From: an uncultured Spartobacteria bacterium
GTDB taxonomy: Bacteria; Verrucomicrobiota; Verrucomicrobiae; Chthoniobacterales; UBA6821
DNA: 14,300 nt
NCBI GenBank assembly: GCA_903919105.1
Contig: CAIXGT010000161.1
Coordinates: 1-14,300, forward strand
Direction of reading: 5' to 3'
Position numbers and translations under genes: made by a program
Notes under the pieces: model-generated
What the model saw: the letters and a program-made list of their open reading frames with translations, nothing else
The model's database searches: none
What the model was told of the DNA's origin: nothing
In this document: positions 6,801 through 14,300 of the stretch, piece by piece
Layout: the number at the start of each line of letters is the position of its first letter
Position numbering within the stretch: the stretch's first letter is position 1

Positions 6801-7796
6801 CTAGCTAACCTTGGGTGTGGAGGCTGGCAAGGATTGGGATTTTGGAGCACGGTGTTTCGATTTCGGTATCGGCGAGGGAAGAGGCACCGGCTCGTTGTCC
6901 CCGGGCTTAGTAAGCAGCAACAGCTCTTCGGCTGCGATGCAGGTCCTAGCCGAAACAATCCCATTGACCGCCTTGCCATCACGCGATGTGAAGCCATCGT
7001 AGTTGTTGATGCTGGAAACCTGAGCGATGACGTTGCCCTCGGCATCGGTCACCGCTCCACCGCTGGAGCCGGGGCAGTATTCAGCCGTCACCTCGACATG
7101 AAGAGCAGGCTGATGCTTCTCATCGTAGCGTTCGCGACTGATTCTGGCCACCTGTCCGCCAGTGAACATATAGGAAAATCCGTCCGGATGACTCATGCAC
7201 CAGATCGGCTCACCCGGACGCACTCCACCACGAAGCGGTAGTGCAGGAAGCGTTAGTCCGGGAACCCTGATCAGGCAGGTGTCGGCGCGGTCACTGGAGG
7301 CGATCATCTCGGTGACAGGAAAGACCTTTCCATCCTCCGTCACCGCCACGGCCTGCGCTTCACGCATCATGGTTGGATCGATCGTCATCACATGCAGTGA
7401 CGTGGAGAGGGTCTCGGGCGCTATGGCAAAGGCCGTGGCGCCGATCATGAAACGCCACTTGTTCGAGTGGGGCTCTTGGTAGCGCAACCCCATGGCGACC
7501 GTACTGTGGCGGAGTGTTTCCGCTAGCTCCGTGGGTGCGCGAGGGCTCTCAGCCACTGCGGGAAGGGCCAACTCGGCACGACTCTTAGGCAGGCTCTTAG
7601 CAAGCTGAGTGTAGGTGACAAGTTTGCCCTCCTTTGCAAGCTGATCGGCCATCTTGCCGGCACCACTCTCAAAATGCTCATCCTCGACGATATAGCGAGG
7701 ATCCTTCGTTGGAGCAGCAGTGGCCGCATTCGTAGCGTTCTGATCCTGACCAAGCAATCCCACGCAGAGCAGGAGGAAAGGGAGCAGTGATTTCAC
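6801..7796 (-). CDS. Secreted trypsin-like serine protease
   Basis: A 331-residue exported protein with a trypsin-like (chymotrypsin-fold) core. A hydrophobic signal peptide covers about 1-16. Residues about 17-95 are a linker-like, charged segment. The protease core covers about 96-295: His135 in STSLHVM, Asp172 in DRADTCLIRV and Ser245 in YCPGSSGGAV form the expected triad, and GGQVARI (213-219) resembles the segment before the active serine in HtrA/S1C-like enzymes. No PDZ domain follows; the tail (about 297-331) is Pro/Lys/Ser-rich. The GTG start at 7796 is the one giving the signal peptide. It lies 10 bp downstream of the mqnC stop codon on the same strand, so translation is probably coupled, although the functions look unrelated. 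The substrate is unknown; protein quality control or extracellular digestion are both possible. Confidence 0.82.
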   Translation of the reverse strand: MKSLLPFLLLCVGLLGQDQNATNAATAAPTKDPRYIVEDEHFESGAGKMADQLAKEGKLVTYTQLAKSLPKSRAELALPAVAESPRAPTELAETLRHSTVAMGLRYQEPHSNKWRFMIGATAFAIAPETLSTSLHVMTIDPTMMREAQAVAVTEDGKVFPVTEMIASSDRADTCLIRVPGLTLPALPLRGGVRPGEPIWCMSHPDGFSYMFTGGQVARISRERYDEKHQPALHVEVTAEYCPGSSGGAVTDAEGNVIAQVSSINNYDGFTSRDGKAVNGIVSARTCIAAEELLLLTKPGDNEPVPLPSPIPKSKHRAPKSQSLPASTPKVS

Positions 7797-7806
7797 AAGT
7801 TGCCGG

Positions 7807-8901
7807 TCAGTCGACCAGCTGGTACCAGTTGTTCCTGCGGCGCGGAGTGTATCCGGCCTCGCGGATGAGCGTCTCGATCTCCTGTGACTCGAGGCGAAAA
7901 CTGGTGCCGGCCTTGCTCACGACATTCTCTTCCATCATGACACTGCCGAAGTCGTTCGCTCCGTAGCGAAGCGCCACCTGGCCGATCTTGGGTCCCTGGG
8001 TGACCCAGGAACTTTGCACATTGGTAATATTGTCTAGGAAGATGCGGGAGAGGGCCTGCATCCGGAGATATTCCGCGGAGCCGACCGGTTCGGCCCGGAG
8101 CTTCGTGTTGTCGGGCTGGAAGGTCCAGCAGATGAAAGCCGTGAAGCCGCCCGTCTCGTCCTGCTGGGTACGGAGACGTCCGAGATGCTCGATCCGGTCC
8201 TGGAGCGTCTCAACATGGCCAAACATCATCGTGGCGCTCGAACTCAGGCCCATGTTATGCGCGATCTCCATTACCTTGAGCCACTGGTCGCTGTTGGCCT
8301 TGAGCGGGGCAATGCGGTTGCGGACGCTGTCGACCAGAATCTCGCCTCCCCCTCCGGGGATCGAACCGAGGCCCGCCTGCTTGAAGAGGCGGATGACTTC
8401 CTCGAGTGGCATCTTGAAGACTTCGGCAAAATGGTTGAATTCCGGGGGGCTGAATCCATGGATGTTCACGTGGGGATACTTCTCCCGGATATGGGAGAGC
8501 AGATCGATGTACCAATCAATCGTAAGAGAGGGATGATGACCCCCTTGCATTAGGATCTGAATGCCTCCTGCGGCCGTGAGTTCGTCCAGCTTCTGGTCGA
8601 TCTCCTCATGGGTGATCACATAGGAGTCAGAATCCTTTTCGGTTCGGTAAAAAGCGCAAAACTTGCAATAAACATTGCAGATGTTCGTGTAGTTGATGTT
8701 TCGGTCGATGATGTAGGTCACCACATCATTCCCCGCTCCGTCATAGGCCTCCGTCAGCGCGAGCTTTCTGCGGTGATCGGCCAATGCACCAAGTTCCTCC
8801 AGTGGTAGACGATAGAGCTCCAGAGCATCGTCGGGCGAAATGCGCTCCCTCTCGATGACTCGTTCGATCAATGTCTCGAATTCGGTAGCCGTGGCGCTCA
8901 T
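7807..8901 (-). CDS. mqnC: Cyclic dehypoxanthinyl futalosine synthase, radical SAM
   Basis: A radical SAM enzyme of the futalosine route to menaquinone; it cyclises dehypoxanthinyl futalosine. The 364-residue length is normal. The iron-sulfur cluster motif is CNVYCKFC with Cys75, Cys79 and Cys82. MqnC-like segments follow: LMQGGHHPSLTIDWY (117-131), GFSPPEF (149-155), SIPGGGGEILVDSVR (180-194), TMMFGHVET (224-232), WTFQPDNT (259-266) and GANDFGSVMMEENVV (314-328). GGHHPSLTIDWY and SIPGGGGEIL point to MqnC rather than the related aminofutalosine synthase MqnE. The ATG at 8901 has an AGGGTGA Shine-Dalgarno sequence six bases upstream. No other mqn gene is in the window, so the pathway must be completed elsewhere. 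The downstream partner is the secreted serine protease gene, 10 bp away. Confidence 0.95.
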   Translation of the reverse strand: MSATATEFETLIERVIERERISPDDALELYRLPLEELGALADHRRKLALTEAYDGAGNDVVTYIIDRNINYTNICNVYCKFCAFYRTEKDSDSYVITHEEIDQKLDELTAAGGIQILMQGGHHPSLTIDWYIDLLSHIREKYPHVNIHGFSPPEFNHFAEVFKMPLEEVIRLFKQAGLGSIPGGGGEILVDSVRNRIAPLKANSDQWLKVMEIAHNMGLSSSATMMFGHVETLQDRIEHLGRLRTQQDETGGFTAFICWTFQPDNTKLRAEPVGSAEYLRMQALSRIFLDNITNVQSSWVTQGPKIGQVALRYGANDFGSVMMEENVVSKAGTSFRLESQEIETLIREAGYTPRRRNNWYQLVD

Positions 8902-9282
8902 GCAAATTCACCCTACTTCGCCGCCACGGCCATGAAAAGCCCGAGATTCCACCGTCATCGAAGGGAAGCGCTGACTACATCGCATAGAGGCCGTTGCGGG
9001 AAGCCGTAGCGGATGCGAAGCAGCGACTGGGTAAGCTATTGGCCGCAGAAGCAAGCCGTCCCAATAGATTTTTTGGCGCGCATCCCCACGCGGGCTGTAA
9101 GCGCGAAGCCAACACAGCCTCCGGTTCTATTATCTCCGCAACCCATTGGGCTGAAACTATTTGGCCGTTTTCCTGCGTTGCTTGCTTGGGCAAGACCGCA
9201 AGGGTATTGCCTCTGCGCTGCACGCCTTGGAAAACAATCAAATGCTCTTCAGCGGCCATCATGGGATTTATTCAGTGCTTCC
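8902..9282. other. Gene-free spacer between mqnC and the chitinase gene
   Basis: 381 bp between mqnC, whose start lies at its left edge, and the 3' end of the chitinase gene. It begins with the mqnC leader (about 60 bases) and then the hairpin repeat at 8965-9042. The remainder contains an imperfect inverted repeat around ttggcgcgc/gcgcgaagccaa (about 9074-9112). A 95-codon minus-strand frame (8975-9262) runs through the repeat but resembles no family I know and is probably not a gene. No terminator for the chitinase mRNA is obvious. Confidence 0.5.
8965..9042. repeat. Dispersed hairpin repeat, copy B
   Basis: This copy aligns gap-free to 4458-4535. Its hairpin is ccgttgcgg (8991-8999), loop gaag, ccgtagcgg (9004-9012). 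The single stem difference from copy A turns a T-A pair into a T-G pair, so pairing is kept. The copy lies just upstream of mqnC. The similarity fades after about 80 bp, but the element may extend further into the spacer. Confidence 0.65.
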
Positions 9283-12200
9283 CTAGAGTTGCGTCGTGGA
9301 AACCGCGCTGAAATCCGTCCCGAGATTTTTCTCGAGCGCGGTGATGGCCTGCTCGAGCACGCTGTAGATCTTGGCACGGTCGGCCCCGTTGCCAAGGTCA
9401 AGTACAGCTGTTGCCATGAGGCCGGAGGCAGTGAGCGCGCTCTGGTAGGCAGTTTGCGCCTGGGCGGCCGGGATAGCTCCGTAGATGCCAGCGGCGTTCA
9501 CGTACCCCAGCTTCTGGAAGATGTTCGTGAAAAGTGTCCCGAGCGACCCCATGTTCACCGCCACATGGTTGGAAGATGTGGTGGTCACCGAGATGTTCGT
9601 GGAACTAGGGGTGGGGATATTGTAGAGCTGATCCAGATACCCACGTACCTGAAAGGGGTACTGGGCGTAGGAGTCTCCTCCCCAAGCGTTGGTGAAGGAA
9701 TTCATCGCCGTGACGGTGGCTGCAGTCGCGCTCTGGCATGTCTTGGAGGAGGCGGTCAACAGAGGCCCGTAGTAGCCCTGATTGTAGGCTTGGTTAAGCA
9801 GGATTTCGAGCGGGCTGTTCTCCAGTCCCGTGAAGCTCTGAAGGGAACTATCGAAGTAGGGCTGCCACTGCGGCGTCCAGCCGTGGGAGATTGCACTCCA
9901 GGGATGCGTGAGATCTGTCCCGCCGACGTACTGGAGTGCCATGTAGTCGTTGAAGTGGAAGTAGGCGCAGAGCATCGGGCCGAAATAGAGGTCGTTGAAG
10001 CTCGCGGGGGTAGGCTTGGAATTCTGCGTCGCAGCTCCCGCCATGGTATAGCCGATATTCTTCTGGAGAGCGGCGTAGTTGATCAGGGAAAAGCCAGCCG
10101 GGGCGTAGCTTCCTGCCACCATGTCAGCGCCGTAGTTGTTGATCTGGTAGGGGCCGCCTTGGCCTGCGCCCATGACGGGGGCTTGGAGAGGAGAGGGGGC
10201 AAGCTGAGTGCTCCCCTTGGTGTAGTATTCGGTGGCGATGTTCTCCTGAAGGAGTTGGCCGAGGATCGATCCGTAGAGGTAATCCTTATTGAAAAGGATA
10301 CCGGGCGTGGCCTTCTGGATGAGGTGGCCGTACATGACCCCTGCGGTGAGGTTTGAGAGGATCAGATCCGTGTAGGTGTCGCCATCAAGAACCATCGAGT
10401 CTTGGGGAGTAGTCGGGCTGGTTCCGTAGTAGTAGTGGAACCCAATTGAGCCCGTGGTTACCACGCTACCCGTGGATGGGGTTGGCGAGGGAACAGGCGT
10501 GGGAGAAGCGCCCGGTGTCGGACTCGGCACGGGCGTAGGAGTGGCGATGGGCGTGGGAGCGGGTGTAGGCAGGGGATTGACACTTCCCGATCCGAACAGG
10601 GTCACTGCTGTCGATCCGATGCTCGATGGAACTGCGGAGTTTACCCTGGCGCCGGTGGGGCCGGTCAGCGCAACGGGGTTCGTCAACAGCAGATTCCAGA
10701 CCATGAGCCCATCCTGGGCATTGACGGAATTGCCCATAATGTAACGGGCGGAACGCTCGACGGAGTAAGGGGCGTTGAGCACCTTGCCGTATTGATCGAG
10801 CTGGATCACCGTCCCGGCCTGGTAGGCGTCGGTGTTGTTCACGACCAGGATCGCGCCGCCCCATGCCTCGTTTGGAATTTCCAGTCCAATCGTCACGACG
10901 GTCGTATTGGGGACAAGCTTGCGATACTGGTCGTAGGCTACGAGAGGATCGTAGTGCTGGTAGCCTGCGTCATAGGCCATCACGCTCACGATATCCAATA
11001 GGGAGCCGATCTGACGTCCTACGTAGGCACCAGAGGAAACGGTCTTGGCGAAGGTCAGGCGTTCACGGCCAGCCGATCCACCCCAATAGGAGATCTGAGT
11101 GGGCGCAGAGGGATTGGGCACCTGTGCCGTGTAGTCGGCACCTGTTGACCAGGCGGCGAGTGCCAGTTGACGCGAGCGACCGTCGGATTTGTTGGCCTGA
11201 TCGATTGCCTCCCTCATGGCCTGAATGGCCTGAGCGTAGCTGGTGACATTTGCGCTGTCGGCACCGTTGACTTCGAAATCGACGTCAAGGCCGTCGAGTT
11301 TCAGATCGACCATGATCCTGGAGAGGGCGTCTCGGATGGGTGCCGTGGAGGCTCCGGCCGTTTTGCCTGCCTCGGCGGCAAGACCGCTCCAGGAGTTGTA
11401 GGTTGCTCCGCCCACCGAGAGCAGAACTTGTTGGCCCTTCTGGTGAAGGATCCGGATCGCTTGGGCAACATCCGCAGGTGCCGAGGAGAACTGGATGCCG
11501 GTTCCCGTCCAGGTGTTGGCGGCGATACCCGACCAGCTGAAGTTGGGCTGGGCGAAGGCGAGGCAGATGTCGGTATAGGGTGTCTGGCTGGTGGCGGCAA
11601 GTTTGCTGGCCGCAACCAACTGGGCGTCGGTCATCGGGGTACCGCTGTATCCGGCGTAATAGTAGTAAGGGTCGGACCAGCTTGGGAAGTAGCCGATGAG
11701 GTGACGGGCCGAGAGCGCATTGGTTGAGGGGGATGGTATGGGGGTTGCCGTAGGAGCCGGCATGGGCGTTGGAACAGGGGTCGCCGATGGTGCGGGGACG
11801 GGGGTTGCAGAAGGGGCTGGCGTTGGCGTGGCTGTAGGTGAAGGAGCGGGTGTCGCGGTGGGGCTAGGTGTCGGTGTGGCTGTTGGCTTAGGGGTCGCCG
11901 TTGGCTTGGGAGTTGCCGTTGGCGTTGGCGTTGGCTTAGGGGTGGCTGTCGGGGAGGGAGTTGGTGTCGGAGTTGGTGTCGTGCCGGGGAGAATCACACT
12001 GAGAGGGACCTGCGTGCCGTTAACTGTCAACTTGGCGGGCGTGGTCGGATTTGTGGCTATTGCATTGAATTGAAAACCGACTGAGACTGATCCCTTGGCT
12101 GGAATCACAGCGGTCCAAGAGGCTGGTTGGATGGCGTACCCGCCGGTGATTGCGGTAGCTGTTCCATTCCAAGCACTGGAGACTTGGTCGGGTGTGGAAA

Positions 12201-12372
12201 GATTAGCGCTCCAGTTGGTGACGCTTGTGGAGTCGGGATTGCTCAGGACCAGATTCGCAATATAGCCGCCACTCCAGGCCGAAGTGACTTGGAAGGTTCC
12301 GGTGACAGCGGCGTTGGCTGGAGGGATAGCAACCATGGCGGCGGTGAGAAGGGCGAGGAATGTTGTTTTCAT
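9283..12372 (-). CDS. Secreted chitinase: CBM2, GH18 and lysozyme-like C-terminal domain
   Basis: A 1029-residue exported enzyme. The signal peptide is residues 1-21 (ending PANA). Residues 22-130 fit a family 2 carbohydrate-binding module, with Trp33, Trp54, Trp68 and Trp86 in the usual contexts ([39 protein letters not shown]). A Pro/Thr linker covers 131-217. Residues about 222-595 are a GH18 chitinase: IGYFPSW (226-232), [12 protein letters not shown] (317-328), the catalytic DGLDVDFEV with Glu367 as acid, MAYDAGY (465-471) and MVWNLLL (557-563). A second Pro/Thr linker covers about 599-637. The C-terminal 390 residues look lytic-transglycosylase-like, with Glu710, GGPYQINNY (739-747) and QAYNQG (861-866); this last call is inference. 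The expected role is hydrolysis of chitin outside the cell. The ATG at 12372 gives the signal peptide; no Shine-Dalgarno sequence is evident. It appears monocistronic. Confidence 0.9.
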   Translation of the reverse strand: MKTTFLALLTAAMVAIPPANAAVTGTFQVTSAWSGGYIANLVLSNPDSTSVTNWSANLSTPDQVSSAWNGTATAITGGYAIQPASWTAVIPAKGSVSVGFQFNAIATNPTTPAKLTVNGTQVPLSVILPGTTPTPTPTPSPTATPKPTPTPTATPKPTATPKPTATPTPSPTATPAPSPTATPTPAPSATPVPAPSATPVPTPMPAPTATPIPSPSTNALSARHLIGYFPSWSDPYYYYAGYSGTPMTDAQLVAASKLAATSQTPYTDICLAFAQPNFSWSGIAANTWTGTGIQFSSAPADVAQAIRILHQKGQQVLLSVGGATYNSWSGLAAEAGKTAGASTAPIRDALSRIMVDLKLDGLDVDFEVNGADSANVTSYAQAIQAMREAIDQANKSDGRSRQLALAAWSTGADYTAQVPNPSAPTQISYWGGSAGRERLTFAKTVSSGAYVGRQIGSLLDIVSVMAYDAGYQHYDPLVAYDQYRKLVPNTTVVTIGLEIPNEAWGGAILVVNNTDAYQAGTVIQLDQYGKVLNAPYSVERSARYIMGNSVNAQDGLMVWNLLLTNPVALTGPTGARVNSAVPSSIGSTAVTLFGSGSVNPLPTPAPTPIATPTPVPSPTPGASPTPVPSPTPSTGSVVTTGSIGFHYYYGTSPTTPQDSMVLDGDTYTDLILSNLTAGVMYGHLIQKATPGILFNKDYLYGSILGQLLQENIATEYYTKGSTQLAPSPLQAPVMGAGQGGPYQINNYGADMVAGSYAPAGFSLINYAALQKNIGYTMAGAATQNSKPTPASFNDLYFGPMLCAYFHFNDYMALQYVGGTDLTHPWSAISHGWTPQWQPYFDSSLQSFTGLENSPLEILLNQAYNQGYYGPLLTASSKTCQSATAATVTAMNSFTNAWGGDSYAQYPFQVRGYLDQLYNIPTPSSTNISVTTTSSNHVAVNMGSLGTLFTNIFQKLGYVNAAGIYGAIPAAQAQTAYQSALTASGLMATAVLDLGNGADRAKIYSVLEQAITALEKNLGTDFSAVSTTQL
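10482..10580 (-). repeat. Second Pro/Thr linker-coding repeat of the chitinase
   Basis: Low-complexity DNA with gggcgtggg and gggtgtagg-like units encodes residues about 599-630 (repeats of PTP, PVPSPTP). It marks the border between the GH18 domain and the C-terminal domain. Confidence 0.7.
11722..11982 (-). repeat. Main Pro/Thr linker-coding repeat of the chitinase
   Basis: About 260 bp of low-complexity DNA encodes residues 131-217, built from degenerate units of [15 protein letters not shown] and PAPSATP. At the DNA level, units like gttggcgtt and gggtcgccgttggc recur. The linker ties the CBM2 to the GH18 domain. The antisense strand also reads open here because of the same repeats, which is an artefact. 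Confidence 0.8.
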
Positions 12373-12502
12373 GATGTTCTAATGCTTTTGCTTAGTTGGT
12401 CATGATCTAACCCCAATCTGTTCAAAAAATAATCGCCGGCAGATGCCATGATGGTCAGCAAGTACAATCAGCAAAACGCGAGGCATCGTAAAAGATGAGC
12501 CC

Positions 12503-12532
12503 TGCTTTGCTTGCCAGCATTGAAGCGAAGCA
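12503..12532 (+). terminator. Hairpin followed by TTTT, possible terminator
   Basis: tgctttgctt (12503-12512) can pair with aagcgaagca (12523-12532) over 10 bp with one G-T wobble and a 10-base loop; ttttg follows. It resembles an intrinsic terminator on the plus strand, but no plus-strand gene ends before it, so it may be left over from a lost gene or be unrelated. Confidence 0.3.
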
Positions 12533-12841
12533 TTTTGTAAATCTGTTCAAAACCAAAGCCAAGTAAACCAAACCATTATCGCCTGCGCCTTGGAATGCTA
12601 TCGGATCGCCTATGGTTCTTATCCGGCCTCACTGGACGTTCTGGTGCCGCAGTATCTAGCCAAGCTTCCGAACTCCCCGATCACCGGAAAGCCGATGAAC
12701 TACTCGCTGAAACCCGACGGCACCTTCCTTCTCTGATCATCCGGATGGAATCTGAAATCGCTCGGCGGCAGACCCAGCGAATTCAAGGGTGACGGCGACA
12801 TCGTCATGGGCCAACCGATGCCGAACAAGCAAATGTCTTAA
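12524..12841 (+). pseudogene. 3' remnant of a gene, interrupted by an in-frame TGA
   Basis: One reading frame runs from just after a TGA at 12521 to a TAA at 12839-12841, with an internal TGA at 12734-12736. It reads ACALECYRIAYGSYPASLDV, then LVPQYLAKLPNSPITGKP and LKPDGTFLL, then the stop, then SSGWNLKSLGGRPSEFKGDG. From memory, this pattern (YRxAxGxYPxSLxxLVPxYL, PDGxFLLYSxGWN, GG, EFKGDGD) is the C-terminal part of uncharacterised proteins in Verrucomicrobiota and Planctomycetes; the stop replaces an aromatic residue. No plausible start or N-terminal part is present upstream, so both 5' loss and a nonsense change are indicated. No frameshift is needed to read through. The family's function is unknown to me. 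Confidence 0.6.
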
Positions 12842-13013
12842 CCCTCATTACAAAAACCTTTTTCTGTCTTTTTGCGTCGAGACACGTCTCAGGGATTTTC
12901 GATGCAGGAGCAGGCGCGGCCAATGGTCTCGGTGTCCGGAGCGAAAAACTCCTGCTGCAGGGCCTAAAATTGCGCTGGCCTGCATCCTTGTCCTGAACAC
13001 ATGATCTTGCCTT

Positions 13014-14300
13014 ATGACTACCCCCGCCCCCTTTGCCAAAGGAACAGCCGAACACGTTCTTCTCCCCGGGATGGCGAACCGCCACGGACTCATCGCCGGG
13101 GCCACCGGCACGGGAAAAACCGTCACCCTGCGTGTCCTTGCGGAGCGTTTCAGCAGCATGGGCGTTCCTGTCTTTCTGGCTGATGTTAAAGGGGATGTCT
13201 CGGGCATCGGTCAACCCGGGGAGAGCAGCCCCCACATCGACCAGCGCAGGAAGGAAGTAGGGATGCCGGATTTCTCGTTCGAAAATTTTCCCGTCCGTTT
13301 CTGGGATATTTTCGGCGAGCAAGGTCATCCGGTCAGGGCCACCGTCTCGGAAATGGGTCCACTCCTCATGGGCCGGCTTCTCGACCTCAATGAGGTGCAG
13401 GGGGGCGTCCTGAACATTGTTTTCAAGATCGCCGATGATCAGAAGTTGCTGCTTCTCGACCTCAAGGATCTGCGAGCAATGCTGACCCATGTCGCGGAGA
13501 ATGCCGCCAAGTACCAGGCCAACTATGGGAATGTCTCGGCGGCAAGCGTGGGTGCGATCCAGCGGGGACTGCTCGCCCTAGAATCTCAGGGAGGAGACAG
13601 GTTTTTCGGCGAACCGGCACTCGATCTGGATGATCTGATTCAGACCGACCGAGGCAAGGGAGTGATCAACCTTCTCGCGGCCGACAAGCTGATCAACTCG
13701 CCCAATCTCTACGCCACCTTCCTGCTCTGGCTCATGTCGGAACTCTTCGAGCGCCTCCCCGAGGCGGGTGACCTGGAGAAACCCAAGATCGCTTTCTTCT
13801 TTGATGAAGCGCACCTGCTCTTCAACGAAGCGCCCCCGTTCCTCCAGCAAAAGATCGAGCAGGTAGTCCGCCTGATCCGCTCCAAGGGAGTCGGCATTTA
13901 CTTCGTGACGCAGAGCCCCCTCGACATCCCCGAGACGGTACTCGGTCAACTCGGCAACAGGGTGCAGCACGCCCTGCGAGCATTCACCCCGCGCGACCAG
14001 AAGGCAGTGAAGACGGCCGCCGAGACGTTTCGTCCCAATCCGAAACTCGATACCGCCGCGGCGATCATGGAACTCGGCGTGGGGGAGGCCCTTGTCTCGA
14101 CCTTAGACGAGAAAGGGATTCCCGAGATCGTCGACCGCTGCCTGATTTATCCACCCTCCTCTCGATTGACTCCGTTGACTTCGGAGGAACGCACCGCGGC
14201 AATCAAGTCATGCGATCTTTACGGTCATTATGAGGCGACCTTGGATCGCGAGTCGGCCTATGAGCTCCTGCAGACCAGGGCTGCGGTGACCACTCCCGAC
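13014..14300 (+). CDS. YjgR/HerA-like P-loop ATPase (DUF853), 3' end cut off
   Basis: The first 429 codons of a gene that continues past the window, with no stop codon. It closely follows the E. coli YjgR pattern (about 500 residues). [12 protein letters not shown] (16-27) leads into Walker A GATGTGKT (29-36), then ADVKGD (56-61), [22 protein letters not shown] (split: WDIFGE 97-102, HPVRATV 105-111), [18 protein letters not shown] (173-190), Walker [13 protein letters not shown] (259-270), [27 protein letters not shown] and DQKAVKTA. The family belongs to the HerA/FtsK-like ATPases; its cellular role is not settled, so DNA translocation is only a fold-based guess. The ATG at 13014 matches the family's N-terminus. 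No Shine-Dalgarno sequence is evident. The gene stands alone after a 641 bp spacer. Confidence 0.92.
   Translation, partial: MTTPAPFAKGTAEHVLLPGMANRHGLIAGATGTGKTVTLRVLAERFSSMGVPVFLADVKGDVSGIGQPGESSPHIDQRRKEVGMPDFSFENFPVRFWDIFGEQGHPVRATVSEMGPLLMGRLLDLNEVQGGVLNIVFKIADDQKLLLLDLKDLRAMLTHVAENAAKYQANYGNVSAASVGAIQRGLLALESQGGDRFFGEPALDLDDLIQTDRGKGVINLLAADKLINSPNLYATFLLWLMSELFERLPEAGDLEKPKIAFFFDEAHLLFNEAPPFLQQKIEQVVRLIRSKGVGIYFVTQSPLDIPETVLGQLGNRVQHALRAFTPRDQKAVKTAAETFRPNPKLDTAAAIMELGVGEALVSTLDEKGIPEIVDRCLIYPPSSRLTPLTSEERTAAIKSCDLYGHYEATLDRESAYELLQTRAAVTTPD

Larger units (their letters stand above)
12373..13013. other. Spacer between the chitinase and YjgR-like genes
   Basis: 641 bp. From left to right it holds the chitinase leader on the minus strand with no convincing promoter, a 13 bp direct repeat aatctgttcaaaa at 12415-12427 and 12540-12552, a hairpin at 12503-12532, a gene remnant at 12524-12841, and about 170 bases before the YjgR-like gene in which I see nothing firm. 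Confidence 0.6.

Noticed and set aside
9013..10356. Long plus-strand open frame (447 codons) starting in the spacer and running antisense to the chitinase gene
   Set aside because: It overlaps the C-terminal domain of a clearly real chitinase on the other strand, has a composition typical of GC-rich antisense frames, and no recognisable domain.
11720..12073. Plus-strand frame of Gly/Val repeats resembling a glycine-rich protein
   Set aside because: It is the antisense reading of the Pro/Thr linker repeat of the chitinase.
12373..12440. Possible promoter for the chitinase gene (TTGAAC on the minus strand near 12425)
   Set aside because: No good -10 element at proper spacing; the match is too weak to report as a promoter.
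12804..13490. Minus-strand frame of 228 codons over the start of the YjgR-like gene
   Set aside because: The plus strand here encodes a strongly conserved P-loop ATPase including Walker A, so the reverse frame is a shadow.

Overview
This is a 14.3 kb window of bacterial chromosome, moderately GC-rich by eye, carrying nine protein-coding genes and one gene remnant. No rRNA, tRNA, CRISPR array, integrase or transposase is visible. The best guess for the source is a Verrucomicrobiota-like, Gram-negative heterotroph. That rests on the mix of secreted proteins with Pro/Thr linkers, a futalosine-route menaquinone gene, several starts without a clear Shine-Dalgarno sequence, and a gene remnant resembling a C-terminal domain I associate with Verrucomicrobiota and Planctomycetes. 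It is an inference, not a demonstrated placement.

Layout. At 13-1614 (+) lies a secreted C39-like/papain-like cysteine peptidase. It converges with thiD (1631-2416, -; thiamine pyrimidine kinase). Upstream of thiD on the same strand come a membrane zinc metallopeptidase of the YugP type (2505-3188, -) and an M24 (Xaa-Pro type) aminopeptidase (3267-4445, -). A 219 bp divergent spacer separates the M24 gene from rpsN (4665-4934, +), a stand-alone medium-length ribosomal protein S14. Downstream is a CorC/HlyC-type CNNM-CBS membrane protein (5077-6480, +). The next spacer (6481-6800) contains a 202 bp element with 27 bp inverted termini. Two genes on the minus strand form a tight pair: mqnC (7807-8901), followed 10 bp later by a secreted trypsin-like serine protease (6801-7796). 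After a 381 bp spacer starting with a dispersed hairpin repeat comes a 1029-residue secreted chitinase (9283-12372, -), built as CBM2, Pro/Thr linker, GH18, Pro/Thr linker and a C-terminal domain with lytic-transglycosylase-like motifs. A 641 bp spacer then holds a gene remnant with an in-frame stop. The window ends inside a YjgR/HerA-like ATPase gene (13014 to beyond 14300, +).

How the genes relate. No single pathway unites the window. There are housekeeping functions (thiamine, menaquinone, ribosome, peptide turnover, possible ion transport). A second theme is degradation outside the cytoplasm: a cysteine peptidase, a serine protease and a chitinase, two of which share the same style of Pro/Thr linker. 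The strongest leads for something less described are the C-terminal domain of the chitinase (possible dual chitin/peptidoglycan enzyme), the hairpin repeat family at about 4460 and 8965, and the 202 bp terminal-inverted-repeat element.
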